Positions 23,387 to 35,558 of a DNA stretch of 64,000 nucleotides are shown in pieces. Position numbers and translations under genes: made by a program. This stretch comes from Channa striata (Eukaryota > Chordata > Actinopteri > Anabantiformes > Channidae). Location: positions 8,783,945 to 8,847,944 of the forward strand of contig CM065176.1 of assembly GCA_033026295.1 (NCBI GenBank), written 5' to 3'. Below the pieces are notes generated by a model that was given only the letters and a program-made list of their open reading frames with translations, searched no databases and was not told the origin of the DNA. How positions within the stretch are numbered: position 1 is the first letter of the stretch; each line of letters opens with the position of its first letter.

Positions 23387-26300
23387 ACACTCCACAGCCC
23401 TAGGGACAAATACTAAATCATAATCATCTGTGGATCATATCGCAGTTCTGCTCATAACGACTATAAAATGACTTCAAAGGTTACAATAACTCTTGCAAAG
23501 ATAAGAATGCAAATTGAGCTGATTTCTTTTTTTATATATTTTCGGGTTCCTTAGTAAGACCTTAAGTCCCTCGGCTGTTTTTTTTCTATCTTTGTCTAAA
23601 TTCGGTTTCGCCAGGCTGCTCATTGCTATTGTCATCTTTCACAGGCTTCCTGGTGTAATATCTATCTGTCGCAATCACGGCTGAGATTAGTTTGGATTTG
23701 AAGTTGTCTGAGAAGAAACGGGCGCTGTGTTGTTTTCTCTGAGACAGAACTGATGGTATTGACGAAAACCCAAGGTCGCCACAGCTAGTCTTGCATGACT
23801 CCGCTCTGCCGTGCTCCTTCGCAGTGATTATTCCATTACTCTGAATCTGCTAAATCTGTTCGCACCGCACGTGTCTCTGGCTTTAATTTAAGCATTTCAT
23901 GACACCAACCTGAGCCCGTGGAAGCCGCTGACACTCACAAGGCAGGAGTGCTGATAATGGATAGTCACAGGCCCATTTGTATTTGTTTGTCTGTCACCTT
24001 TTTATCCCAGCTAATGGATAAATGACCTGTTTGTTCACTGGAGCATATGGCTCCTGTGCTTGACTTTGAAAATTGTGCATGTTGAAAATGCTAATGCATG
24101 TTTTAGAGGTGTGTTGTGTTATTGACATCCAACTATCAGGAAATTCGGTTGCTCTGTCCTGAAACGGCCTTACGACTTTTTTTTTTGCCTGCTTCAAAAG
24201 CATCTTTTTAATGAAGGAAAAAAAATCTATAAATCACTTTTTAATTGGTTGCCATGATGGACTGTGAATATCACACTCAAAAATGTAATTTTATCTACAG
24301 TTATAAAATAAATTCTCAGAAAAAAAATCATTAACTGAAGTCCATTCAGTATCTCAGAATTACTTGAGGCATAATCTCTATCACTGTAATAATTTGAAAA
24401 AAAATGATTTCTGTAGCCTGGTGCCATCGTGTGTGTTTAATGTTACGGCATCAATCATTTGCATAGAGGCACTTTTTAATCATGGTTTTTGGAGGAAAAC
24501 TGAGGTTCAATTCAGTTTCATTTAGGTTTGGAAAATCATTTTTAATGTAAATGATCCATCCAGTTCATTGCCAGAGATGAATGTGACTACACACTGGAAT
24601 TCAATCAACTCTTACTACATATTGCGCCCCCTTTAAAAACACTTGTGAAGATTTTATCACCGCCGTGTGCACATTAGCCTGCTCATACTTATAATCACAT
24701 GCCACTTGTATTTTATATTTTTTATATTTCCACCTACTATTTTACAGTTTACATGTAGTCTCTCCTCATGTGGTGGCAGCGTTTAGTTCATGCCTCCTTT
24801 TGCGGTTGGCATCTCATCTAATTAGCTAAAAAAAAAAAAAGTCTCGTATCTGTCTCCTAATAGTCCTGCCAGATTCAGTCTGTGGTTTCTTAATGCAACG
24901 ATCATTAACAAAAGGTTGTTTCCCTTTGATTCAGGCGGCACATTTTTCACTCCGGGTTACCAAATCAAAGCTATGTCTTGCACTGAGGTACTGACTGAAA
25001 ACACGGCATTTATAACTTTTGAGGAATCACCAAAAATGACGCACACGATGTTGTTGGTCACAGTTATCATGAGATGTGCATGAGTATTGATGGAAGAGCA
25101 CAATATAACTTGAACCTCATTCGGATTAATCTTGCACAAACCGAGTAATTTGGATTAAAAGCTTAATTTAACCCTTGCACGTACTTCACTTCATTTTAAC
25201 ACCTCATTTCATTTTGCATTTGCTCAAGTGCTTTCTTGCTAAGACTACGCATGTGGTTGGAATAAAGACTAATGGCTGAAATAAAGACCGATGTTTTCAG
25301 CCGCTCTTATGCGATATTCATGTAAGTGCTGAGGCAGAGCCAATCAGCAGACCTGTTCATTAGTTCTGACAAAGTGACAAAAGCTTAAAAAAAAAAAAAA
25401 ATGTCGATTTGAATTTGAAGTGAAATTCTTTGACCTCTGTTCAAAGATCTGTTCGGCTTTTAAGGCTGTGCTGTTTTTAAAGCAAGCAGTCTGACTGATT
25501 ATAGGTTAAAACGCCGTCATTATGAACCGAAAAGGGAGAGAAAAAATCCTCAAATCGTAAAAGTGAAAATATGTCAGTTCTTCTACATAACTTGTTTATT
25601 TGTTGCATTGCTTGTTTTTAACATTCACCAAGCCTTTCTCACTTGTAGTCTACTTGTTTTATTGACAAATCCCAATGGAGATGATTTAGAAACCGTGTTT
25701 CCATAGTGTAACACGAGCACTGATTTATTCATGCGTTCCTTTGTCTCTTGTTTAAAGTGATTTTGTTTGCTATAATCAGTAAGTCAGAGTGTAACGTGTG
25801 TGTGCATAACGGGTGGGGGTGGTGTTATGATCCTGCATGATGCCTAAACAGATTTGTGGGTCGCCATGGAGTTACCATGTGCTGAGGGTATGTGCTTTTG
25901 TGGATTTTGGGTAGGTAGGGTAGGCAAAATGGTGTTTAATGGCTCTGCAGGGCTGGGTGGGTTAGGATGGAAACAAAGCCTGAAAAAGTCTGTAGTTAAC
26001 AGAAGGTTTAAGAGATTTCAAGGCTTTACCCTAATATCAGCTTAATTTTTTAGCTTTTCCATGTCTTAAAACAAGAAGGCTGCTAATAAGTTGCTAAGTG
26101 AGACATTCGAGGTTGTCAGGAACTTTGACCGTCATCATGACAAACATGAAGACTCATCTACTCACTAATCCCCTTTTAGATCCCTGTTGAGTTTATAGCT
26201 TGTGACCGATCACTAACTTATCAAAAGAGGTTTTCTGAATTCAATTACAAATTGAAAGTTTAGTGGTGGTGACACTGAAGTCATGCAACCGTAGTGCAGT

Positions 26301-26474
26301 TCCTTTATAACCTAATAACAGATGTTTACGGGTGATTGTGTTTGAGCTTCAAAAATCATGAAAGTGGTGTTCCTCTACGAAGATGATGCTGTGAGCAAAA
26401 CTTGTTGTGAACTTTTGTTTGGAGATGGAGATAATTTTCTGCAAAAATCCAAATGGCAGTGAATAAAATCCCAT

Positions 26475-26501
<27 letters not shown>
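26475..26501. repeat. (TG)n microsatellite
   Basis: Thirteen TG units followed by a short AAGAGAGAG tail. Confidence 0.9.
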
Positions 26502-26510
<9 letters not shown>

Positions 26511-27105
26511 TTTGTGTCATCGATTACAATGAGATTTCTTTCTGTTTACTATAGCTTTTGCAGTCTTAATCTGTCTGCGTCTGAAGCTTTACTCCCTGTC
26601 AACTTAATACTAATTTTCTGACAGTTGGCAGTATATTATTATTTTTATCTTGTTGCCGGCAGAAGCTTACTTGTTTTACAATTGCATATCTAGTGTATTA
26701 TTCTGTGTTGAATGAAAGCAAATGTAATTCAGGAGAATTCTTTTAAACAAAGCTCTGGATTGTGATGTAGGTCTGTGGCTGTTTTTAATCTGTCCCCGGG
26801 TTGGAATTGTGTTGGGGTAGAAGTGGGGGGCTGGTAGATTTGAAGCGATCATGCTCCGAATCTATGCGTAGACTACGTAGACGGACAGATGGATGGTGGA
26901 TTTTGGTGACGATGTTGAGTATGGCCGCTAATTCCGAGGATCAGAGGAGATCAGAGGCGACCTTTCACCCCACAGACAAAGTATATGACAAAAGGAGGCT
27001 GACCTGGTTGCTGTAGGCGGTGTTTTTCCTTACATCTGAGTTCGCAGCGGAAAAGTTTTACCCTAAATCATTTTAGGATCTAAAGAAAAGGGGGCGTGTC
27101 CTTTT

Positions 27106-27145
27106 CATCAATCTATCAATCAATCAATTTTTATAGCGCTAGCTG
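27106..27145. repeat. retroelement tail relic (ATCAATCAATCAATTTTTATAGCGC)
   Basis: A TCAA tandem followed by an A/T stretch and TATAGCGC is the recurrent terminal signature of dispersed fish retroelements. Only the tail survives; I cannot name the family or give orientation with confidence. Confidence 0.45.
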
Positions 27146-28705
27146 TCAACCTCATCACCAGACAATTTTTTAAGCAATAACATTGCTTTAAAAACTGAGT
27201 TTTTTTCTCAGACCAACATAAGAATCACATATTTCCATCTAATTACATGCAAATACAGAAGATCTATATCCGTCCACAAACTGATGCAACTGGCTAACTG
27301 GAGAAAATGAAAGTTTATACTAATCTCCAGGCTGTGGACCTGCTGTTTATTGTGTTGCTGATGACTTATGAGTTCAGTTAGAGGGTGAAATACCACACAA
27401 AGACACAGACGTGATCGGTGTGTCCGTTCCTAGTCAACTTACAGCTACAGCAGTGGATGGACAGCCCGTACGATACCTTTGTTTTGGGGCAACATCAGTA
27501 TAGATGGAAAAAATTAATCCAGTGATCAAATTTGAGCAACACATGCATATTCTGTCTGAACATGTTGTAAGACCTGGTCAACTAAAAACCTGGTTAAGGT
27601 TAGGGATAGAGTGTGGTTTGTGATTAATCTAAAAGTCCTACAGTGACAGTGTTTTTCTTGATGGCGATAGAGGACGACACTACCAATTTACTAAATCAAA
27701 ATTTATGTCCAAATAGATTTTCTAACAATACTAAGTGTATTTAGGCGTATCCGCAGTATTAGTATGAGTTCTCTACCTCCGGGTGTTTGTATTTGCTCGG
27801 TTTCGCAGGAAATTGACATCATCAACATTCCCACTGGCTCATGGTGAATCCTCCGGAGAACCACCTCCTCGATTCACACACGAGGTCGGCTGGAGATTAT
27901 CCAGACTTTGCACTAGGGATCTGGCTGGAATAGATTCAGCTATTGTCTACGGCTCAAAGTCTAGATTATGTCTGGGCTCCAGCACATGTCTGAAAGGGGC
28001 TTGACAGCACTGTAGATATAAGCCCTGTGTTCACGTGTATTAATATTCAGGTGTTTTTATTGAAGTGTTGGTGGAGCAGCTGCCTTCATCAGTAGGAAAG
28101 AGTTAGAGTAATGGGAAGAAGGTAAAGTGGCCCTTTAAAAACCCTTCCCTCGTCATCATTCACTGGTCCAGCCCTAAGATGATTACCACGTTATGCCATT
28201 AAAGCGAAGCGCAGTTATGATCTCCCTGTGACGACGAGCCTCCTGCTCGGTACGTAAGCGGACTACAAGCAGCTTTGCACTACAGATCACACAGACTGAA
28301 TCCGAAGAGGCAGCTGCTTACAGTTCACTGTAATCTCCCTTTACCTGTAACGTTTTGATTAATAAAATATGGAAACACATTTCTGTGCTTCGCAGTCCGT
28401 TCCAGTCGTGTTTAGCATTCCTCGCGCGCGCACGCCTTTCCAAAAACAGGGCTATTTAGTTATTTAGATTGAGGATATACATCCAGCACCCGGGCTCTCG
28501 GGTGTACAGCACATCAAGGTTCTTCCATCGCCTCCTGTGCCTGGTGGAGGCATCATGCATACCAACGCATTTGTTTGTGCTCATTTCCCTTTAGAGCTGA
28601 TGGAGGAGGGAAAGGGACGAGATGAAAGGGGAGGTGCAGGAATAAAAGTGGGATGAGAAGTGAAAGAGAGGCAGACGAGGGAAAGCCAATTGGCAAGTTG
28701 GAGCC

Positions 28706-28759
28706 TTTTTTTTTTTTTTTCTTTTAGTTTGCTGGTGTGTGTGTGTGTGTGTGTGTGTG
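28706..28759. repeat. T15 run followed closely by a (GT)n array
   Basis: Fifteen T at 28706-28720 and (GT)n at 28735-28759, with an ordinary 14-base spacer. Confidence 0.85.
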
Positions 28760-29250
28760 AGCGCGTACGCTTCACATTGCCATGAGCTGCTACATAAATT
28801 GGAATTGAAACCCCATCTGGCCATGAGTGATCCATTGTGGTTTTCCTCTTGTTAGTCTCCAACCATTTTCAAATCAGCCATTCCTGTCTTCCAGGTGAAC
28901 TTATAATTTTTTTTCCCCCTTCATATTACAGCACCATAAAAGGTCCTCCTCCCTTTCTGCCCTTTGTAAAGATGTGTGAAGGCTTGTGGCTAAAAAATGG
29001 AATTCTGGGGAGGAAAAAAAATGGTATTTATATAAATAATGGTTTGCTTCTCCTTGGCAACCTTTGAGGCTGAGTGCCTGGCATGCAGCATCGCCTCCGG
29101 TGTGTTCAGAATTTATCTGGTCCTGTACCTAACTGTATTCATCACAATGTAAAACGTTGTGCCTCAGCAATACATCACAGTCCGGCCACAGGGCCACCGT
29201 AAATCAAAACTACAATGCCCTTGACGTCTGCATTAAACCCATAAACCACA

Positions 29251-29273
29251 TTTTTTTTTTTTTTTTTTTTTTT
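29251..29273. repeat. T23 homopolymer
   Basis: Twenty-three consecutive T, the longest homopolymer in the window. It could be the reverse-oriented poly-A tail of an inserted retrocopy, but no body is recognisable beside it. Confidence 0.85.
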
Positions 29274-29359
29274 AGACCCAGTGGATAGACTGCGAGATCC
29301 TCGTTGACACACACGTATGTGATGCCAGGTCAATGAGCTGCACACGTGTGTACTGTGGC

Positions 29360-29377
29360 GTGTGTGTGTGTGTGTGT
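29360..29377. repeat. (GT)n microsatellite
   Basis: Nine GT units, about 90 bases after the T23 run. Confidence 0.8.
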
Positions 29378-31839
29378 ACGTACAGTAAAGCTGTAGTGAA
29401 TGAGTGTGCTGGGGGGTGTTACAGCAGGCGGAGACTGTGTGCGCATGTCGGTCCCTGGCCTGCCTGAAGTGATTTATGGACTCTACCTGTTCAGTGGCTT
29501 TGGTCCAGCCTTGGTGTGGTCTCTGCACTGCGTAGCCAGACATCTTGATGAGAATCAAGTCTCCTCTGCTAAAGTGTTCTACCAGTCTCTCATTTAATGC
29601 ACACGATAAGTGCGTGTAGTGATTTGTGCCGCGTTTACGCGGACGGAGCATGAGCGCGGACACGTGCAAAACGCATTGTGGAAGCAGCATTAGGGCGAAG
29701 ATTGAGCAGCGGGTCTTTCAGCTTTATTACCATTAAACAATGTGGAGTGAGTGACTTTTAGATGAGAGGTCAGACTTAGATGTGTCCGGCCAGTTTCACA
29801 TATGCACAAGAGCACTTTGTTCTCTTCTGCTAAAGTGTTTGGCTCCTTGAGAACATCTTGACTAAAATCGATCTTTTATTAATTGAAGTCCTTTAATCTT
29901 TCAAGTTATTTGTGCTGTTAAAAAGTAATGAGCATTAATTCTTTCCCAAACAAAGGATATTCCCACTTTCCTGTGTCATTTGTTTCGTGGGAGTTTAATT
30001 TTTTTTATTTTTCTTGATCCATGAGGATTGCACAATAACTTCCATAAGAGCTTGTGGCTGTCGTTAGCCTGCCAAACAGCCCACAGAGGTACAAGTGGCT
30101 GAAAACCTGCAGCAAGCACCGGGTGCAGCCGCTTTAGCAGTGGATTAAATACAAAGCCTTGGGCATTTGGAATAAAATGCTCTAAATGGATTTGGCCTGT
30201 GCTGTTTAAATGGAAAATGCTGCTAATAGCTTTTCATTAACACGGGTCTATTGCCTGCACGCTTGGTGATAGTTCAGTCGACCCCCATTAGACGGAAGAA
30301 AGAGCCACTCGCTTTTAAAGGTGAATTGTAATATTGATACAAGTCAGCACGGCTTGTCTGCGTATTGTGTTTTGTGTTGCTTTTTGGAAATTCAAGTTTT
30401 AAAAAGTTGTTTTGTGATGGCATTTGTTTCCTATTTGCTGCAAAAATAAAACACGTTTTTGAAAGCGTAATATAATTCTCATACGACCTGAATGCCACCA
30501 TCTGCAGGAGCATGTTTGGGAAATTTGAACCTTTTGAAATTCCAAATTACCGTGCATGTTTCCTGCTCGGCTCTATTTGTGGCACTGGTTATATTCACGC
30601 AATTTGTGCGAAAGTGCTTGACTTTCCTGTTAAAAGTCAGCAGATTGAAACAACAAATGTGGCAGTGTCACTTGTCATAGGAGACCACATGCACAAATTG
30701 CGAATAAAGCTGCAAAAAAATGTCATCGGATCAGCGCCACGCTGTGAAGGAAATAAAGAGGGAATAGTTTCGCAGCTGGATGTTAAAATATATCTTGTCC
30801 AAGCAAAGTGGCCCATGACTTAAAAGGAATGCGGTCCAGAGGAGGTCTTATCACAGTAATGGAAGGTATTATCCAGCATGTGATGTTACACTGTCAGCTG
30901 CAGCAGAGGATGATCTCCTGCAGCGACTTACAGGAAAAACCTGAGGCAGCTGTTAGAGAAAGAGACATTTTTCCCACCATTACTGACCCGTAGAAGCCGC
31001 TATGTCAAAATGTTATAGCAGGAAATAGAAAAGTATTCGGCAAAACGTCATGATGACAAGCTCAAGTTAGTTCTAGCATCAGACGCCACCAAAATCTGCA
31101 CTGTCCTTCATTTTTTTTGGTCATTTTTAAGTTAAAATAAATAACAATGCTTGAAAATATTGAAATTCTCGGGTTTAGTTAGAAGGTTGCGCCTCATTCT
31201 CCACGGTAAAATATGTTAATAAGTTAGTTAAAATAGATATTTTAGAAAGTTGCACACTACTTTAAGTTCATGATGTATTTATTTTATTAAAATTTTAAAA
31301 GGTGGTTCTAGAGGGAAGTTCAGCGGGTTCCCATAATATCTATATTATGTACATTTCCTATAGTGAAAGGCAGTAGCATTTATTCAGTAGCTTCTCATTT
31401 AGTTTATATTTCATGTTCTCTGCCAGATGTCAGAAGTCTTTACCTAACTGATGTCAAAATCAGTTTAAAAGCCACAGACGACTGTGTACAGCTCTTTTCA
31501 CAAGCTGAATCATGCTCCTAATGGGCAGTAAACCGATTTTTGCAGCTTATTTCTTACCTGAAAGAAAATCCAGAAAATTGGTGCTTGTTGAAAATTCTCC
31601 TAAATCAGGTGCTACTTAAGGACCGACCTGCTGCTACAAGTGGCTCTTGCACAAAGCTCGCTGTGTGTGCTTCTCCACCGTGAGAGGATCTTCGGCTGCA
31701 CTGGCTTTGTCCCTCCGCCACACAAACACCAGGCGTTGGTGTTTGGAGCCTCGGTTGCTTACGATTCCACGCTGTTTTCTACATCTCGACCACCTGCGAG
31801 CACCACACACTCGCTGAACCCACCCGCCCGCCACACACA

Positions 31840-32060
31840 CACACACCTGCTCTCCTCTCACTGCTCGCAGCAGGCCTGCTGCCAGTCTCCCCAGCAGTCA
31901 GCCAATCAGTCGCTGCTCTGTAGTTTAGATCAGACGGCGCTCCTCTCATTGGTTGACACGGCCCGGCTCGAAGCGGCGTCGCGGGAGAGCGGCTCTCGAT
32001 TGTTTTGTGGCAGGATGAGACATCCCATATTCAGGCCATGGCTGGTTCATTAGTTTAATG
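31840..32060. promoter_or_regulatory. CpG-rich segment with two opposed CCAAT boxes, promoter-like
   Basis: CCAAT occurs at 31902-31906 inside GCCAATCAG and its inverse ATTGG at 31948-31952 inside CATTGGTTGA, both good NF-Y matches spaced about 46 bases apart. They are followed by a CpG-dense run (GGCCCGGCTCGAAGCGGCGTCGCGGGAGAGCGG, in part) unlike the flanking DNA. This is how CpG-type TATA-less promoters look. No coding start is attached, so it could drive a distal non-coding first exon of the downstream tetraspanin gene or a non-coding RNA. A candidate minus-strand donor (ATC-GTAAGC, reading the complement at about 31757) lies on its left side. Direction is unresolved. Confidence 0.4.
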
Positions 32061-35000
32061 CCTCACCAGGTTAGAGGCTTCATTAGCTAAATGCACCGTT
32101 TCTTCTCTAATCAGATCAGCAAAATCAGATCACTTCGTATCATCAGCCACCTTTTTCCCGTGATTGCCTCTCCCACTGTACCAAATATTGAAAGTATGAC
32201 TACTATCCCGTGGGATTTATTCTCTATCTGTCACATTCCCTCTTTTCCTCTCTCGCCCACTCTCCTCTTTTCATTTGAACCCAGTTATTGCTTTTTCCAG
32301 AAAAAGATGTGCATACCAAATAAGTCAAAAAAAAATTGCTTTTTCTTGTGCCTCTGTTCATTTTGCATTCTGTAAGCTACTACACCTCTCTGTGTGTCTG
32401 TGTTTCTTTTCTGTTTCATTCATTCGTACTGTGCCGCAGTCATGGCGAGGGATGAATCCACAATTGGCCCTCAGTATTTCTCAGAGGACTAACTCCAGAG
32501 AGAGAAGCCGAATTTCTAAAATGTTTCATCCAAAGCGGCAGCTTGGGACTGACGTGAATGTAGCCTGCAAAGTCGGGCCTTGAATTCAACAAGTGGAAAT
32601 ACCTCCAACGCTTTTATCGTGCTCAAGGTGTTGAAGATGCAAGGCGATCAATAGGTAGAGAGACTGTAAAAACATTTATACCTGTCACTGCAAATGGAGA
32701 ACTGCAAAAAAATGAAAAAAAAAAATCTCCACAAAAAAAAAAAAAAAAATGTGTGACAGCAGGATAAGAGAGCTCTGGTAGTTGAAGTTCATTCTGGTCT
32801 CTCTTTATCTCTGATGTCGAGCCCATAGGTATTTTTGAACTTCTGACCTCCTGTCCCTCTTTTCTGTCACTCGCCGCCTCCTTCCTCCAGGGAGATGAAG
32901 CTGAAGAAAATAGACGAGATGTCCTGATAGATAATTTTGTTAATGATACCAGCTCTTCATGTTCTCTCGCTGGGACTTCACCACTCGCCTCTCTGTCTTT
33001 GTTATCAGGCTCACAGACATGCGATGCAGTGCACATTCACCTCTTTCCCTTTGTGGATGGGTATTCTTTTGGGACCACAAGGTGACAAGGATTGTTCAAC
33101 TTAAACTTCTCAAACTTATGATATCAGCAGTTTTTCGCCGCCAGACTTTTCCTCAAGGCTCGACACAGCTATTTACTCTTCTCTTAGTGTAGATGCTAAA
33201 GTGTCTCCTGCAGGACTTGTCGCCCCAAAAGTACAGAGCAGATTTTCAGGCTGAAACGATTCAGTCGTTAATTTTCACAAGTGACAAATTGAAGAAAAAA
33301 GCAACATAAAGCGTCTCATGTGGCCCGTTGCCCTATGAATGAGACCTGTCGTCATGTCAAGAATTCTACGCATGACGGAATCGTGTTTTTACTGAATCTG
33401 TGTAGTTTAGTGTCTGTAGCTTTAATCCTACTATGACATCTCCCCGTCTGTAATTGTGAACTGACAGTCTGATCACATCCAGCATTGATGTCTTCAACTG
33501 CTCACTATTTACTGACGTTTCCAGTAGATCTAAATGCAGAATGTCACTTTAGCCGCCGTTCCTGTTGAAACATGAGCATGCTGAGCAGCCTTTGTGACGG
33601 GAGCTACTGCCACTTTGCCTCGAGAATGAACCCTCCTCCTCTTTTTGCTGCCTTAATCAGAAATCAGAATAAATTTGGTCTGCTCAGCAAGGCGCCACAG
33701 AAAATCATTGCATTAATTGGGCAGTTGTACCAAGCAGGGCACCTGTGTGGAAACCTGTGTATACTTTGTTACTCCAAGTCATTTATTCGTTTTTTTTTTT
33801 TCTTTAATTTGTCACCCATCTGTAGTAGTGTTACACAAACGGCGTAAACTACAGTAGCGAGAAGAAATTGCATTCCATTTGCATACTAATCCATTTTTTG
33901 GCCCTCCTATGCTCATAAACCTCACACGAGTGTGTGCAGAAGCAGAGGGTGATAAATAAATGAAATGAACTAAGTCTGCTTCTCTCTGCTCTTCAGGGAG
34001 CTGGTATGTTTTTCAGTGTTTCTTGAAGCAAACATTTTAGAAAGTAGTCACGGGTACAACATACTGTACCTTGTCAAAAACAAACACAGCTGCAATGGTT
34101 GTAATTTTAGAGTCATGGTTTTCAAGTCAGCTCAGTTTATTTTTCATAAAGAAATATGGAGAGCATTGCCAAGTCCATCATGCTTTCCATTTATTTTGCC
34201 AGAAGGTTAACGACTGAGTCCTAAAACTACAGGTACACATATTAGCACTTCATCATGGTCCAATACTTGCTGTCAAATCTTGATTAGAAAAATAATTCTA
34301 ATCAATGCACACATAAATGCATTTTTGCTATTTTCATACAAAAAAATAGCCACATTTAAGGTTTGCAGCCACTAACAAAGTGAAGCGTAAAACCAACCAC
34401 ACACTCTAACATTAAAAATTAAAAAGGAAACTGCTCTATTGGTTTAATTTTTTATCACCGAGTTGCTTATATGCATGCCAATAAGAACATGTTTATTCTG
34501 CCGAAATCCTGCACGGTGCTGCATTTCTTTTGCAATAAATAACCCCCGGCTGTATGCATTTTTCCCCTAATATAATCTGGATCATGGAGAGTGTTTAAAT
34601 GCTATTGGGAGAATGAGTTCCTCTTTGCAGCCTTGACTTTGTGTTGTTGTCAAAAAGCATACGAGATTGACAGCTTTTTAAATAGTTCACCATGCTGCAA
34701 GTATTGCTGTTGGGATAAGCCGCACATGTTGCATAATGCAAACAGTCGCTGTTTTATCCGTGACTTTTCTCCCCCTCATTGTCACATGAAACGCTAAATC
34801 CATTGCTGTGCCACACAGCAGACCAGACGTACCATTTTACAAGACCTTTGCATTGAACGCTTCATCCGTCCCAACTTTACTGACACAATGCACAAAATGA
34901 GGATTTTTTTCACAGAGAATTTGTATTTAATTATTTATTTGTGTCCATATTTCGACCTGTTTCAAATGCCCCGAATGATACGCGTGTTCTTTCAGTCGTC

Positions 35001-35523
35001 ACTAATGGACTGAATGGGTCGGAGTTATTACTCGAACATTCCCACCCCTATGTCCCACATTCTCCTTTATTTTTCTCTGCTTTAGAATAGAGCTGGATCC
35101 TACATCTTGACTCATTGGGTGTTTTTAGGATGCAGTCGCACATGTGAATTGCATTTTTTTGCACTTCTCCAGCACACTAAATTTAAAACTTGACAAAACC
35201 CCTTTGAATGTGGAGGTAAAGTGCTGACTTATAGCTTTATAAGCTTTTGGGAGGGTTTTCTTCCACGCTGCATGAGCATGAGAAAAAACTTTTGTGTTTT
35301 ACTGTATATGCTGCCTTAACTTTATATTGTGAACGTGCAGATTAAGCAGCACTGAGAGTTTCTGGAGCAGCCTCATCTGTCATTTGACTTTTGGTCACTT
35401 CTTTTTGTTTGTCCCAGGAAGGTTTCACCATCCTCACTAATAATTCATAACCATTTGAAAAAAAAAGCACCTTTACAATGTAAAGCGTGTTAGTCCTTCA
35501 AGTACAGCCACAACAGTTCTTCA
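32061..35523. other. non-coding stretch, no recognisable gene
   Basis: Mixed sequence with A-runs near 32740 and a T-run near 33795. Short frames on both strands show no recognisable product. No repeat family could be assigned. Confidence 0.5.
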
Positions 35524-35558
35524 GTTTGACCAAGATAAGACGTTTATCTTGGTCAAAC
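35524..35558. repeat. perfect 35-base hairpin (15-bp arms, 5-base loop)
   Basis: GTTTGACCAAGATAA (35524-35538) is followed by GACGT and then its exact reverse complement at 35544-35558. Arms this long with no mismatch are unlikely by chance. It is too short for a classical pre-miRNA and is not flanked by a T-run, so it is not an obvious terminator or known RNA. It could extrude as a cruciform or bind a dimeric factor. Confidence 0.75.

Larger units (their letters stand above)
20441..27105. other. non-coding stretch with several microsatellites
   Basis: Apart from the arrays listed separately (20.9, 21.4, 21.9, 23.1, 23.4 and 26.5 kb) the sequence is unique-looking, AT-rich between 22.2 and 25.2 kb. 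No exon with plausible splice sites and recognisable product was found. Confidence 0.5.
27146..31839. other. non-coding stretch, no recognisable gene
   Basis: Holds T-runs at 28706-28720 and 29251-29273 and GT arrays (listed separately). A 171-codon minus-strand frame at 29175-29690 is open only because it runs through poly-T (poly-lysine) and is not a gene. Sequence at 30.48-30.99 kb is even and repeat-free, and could be conserved non-coding DNA. Confidence 0.5.

Noticed and set aside
27783..28004. Segment with CCTCCGGAGAA and CTGGAGATTATCCAGACTT, possible interspersed repeat
   Set aside because: The motifs recall fish repeats, but I could not define ends or a family, so it is not listed as a feature.
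29175..29690. 171-codon minus-strand frame
   Set aside because: It depends on the T23 homopolymer (poly-lysine) and GT arrays (His-Thr repeats) and has no recognisable domain.
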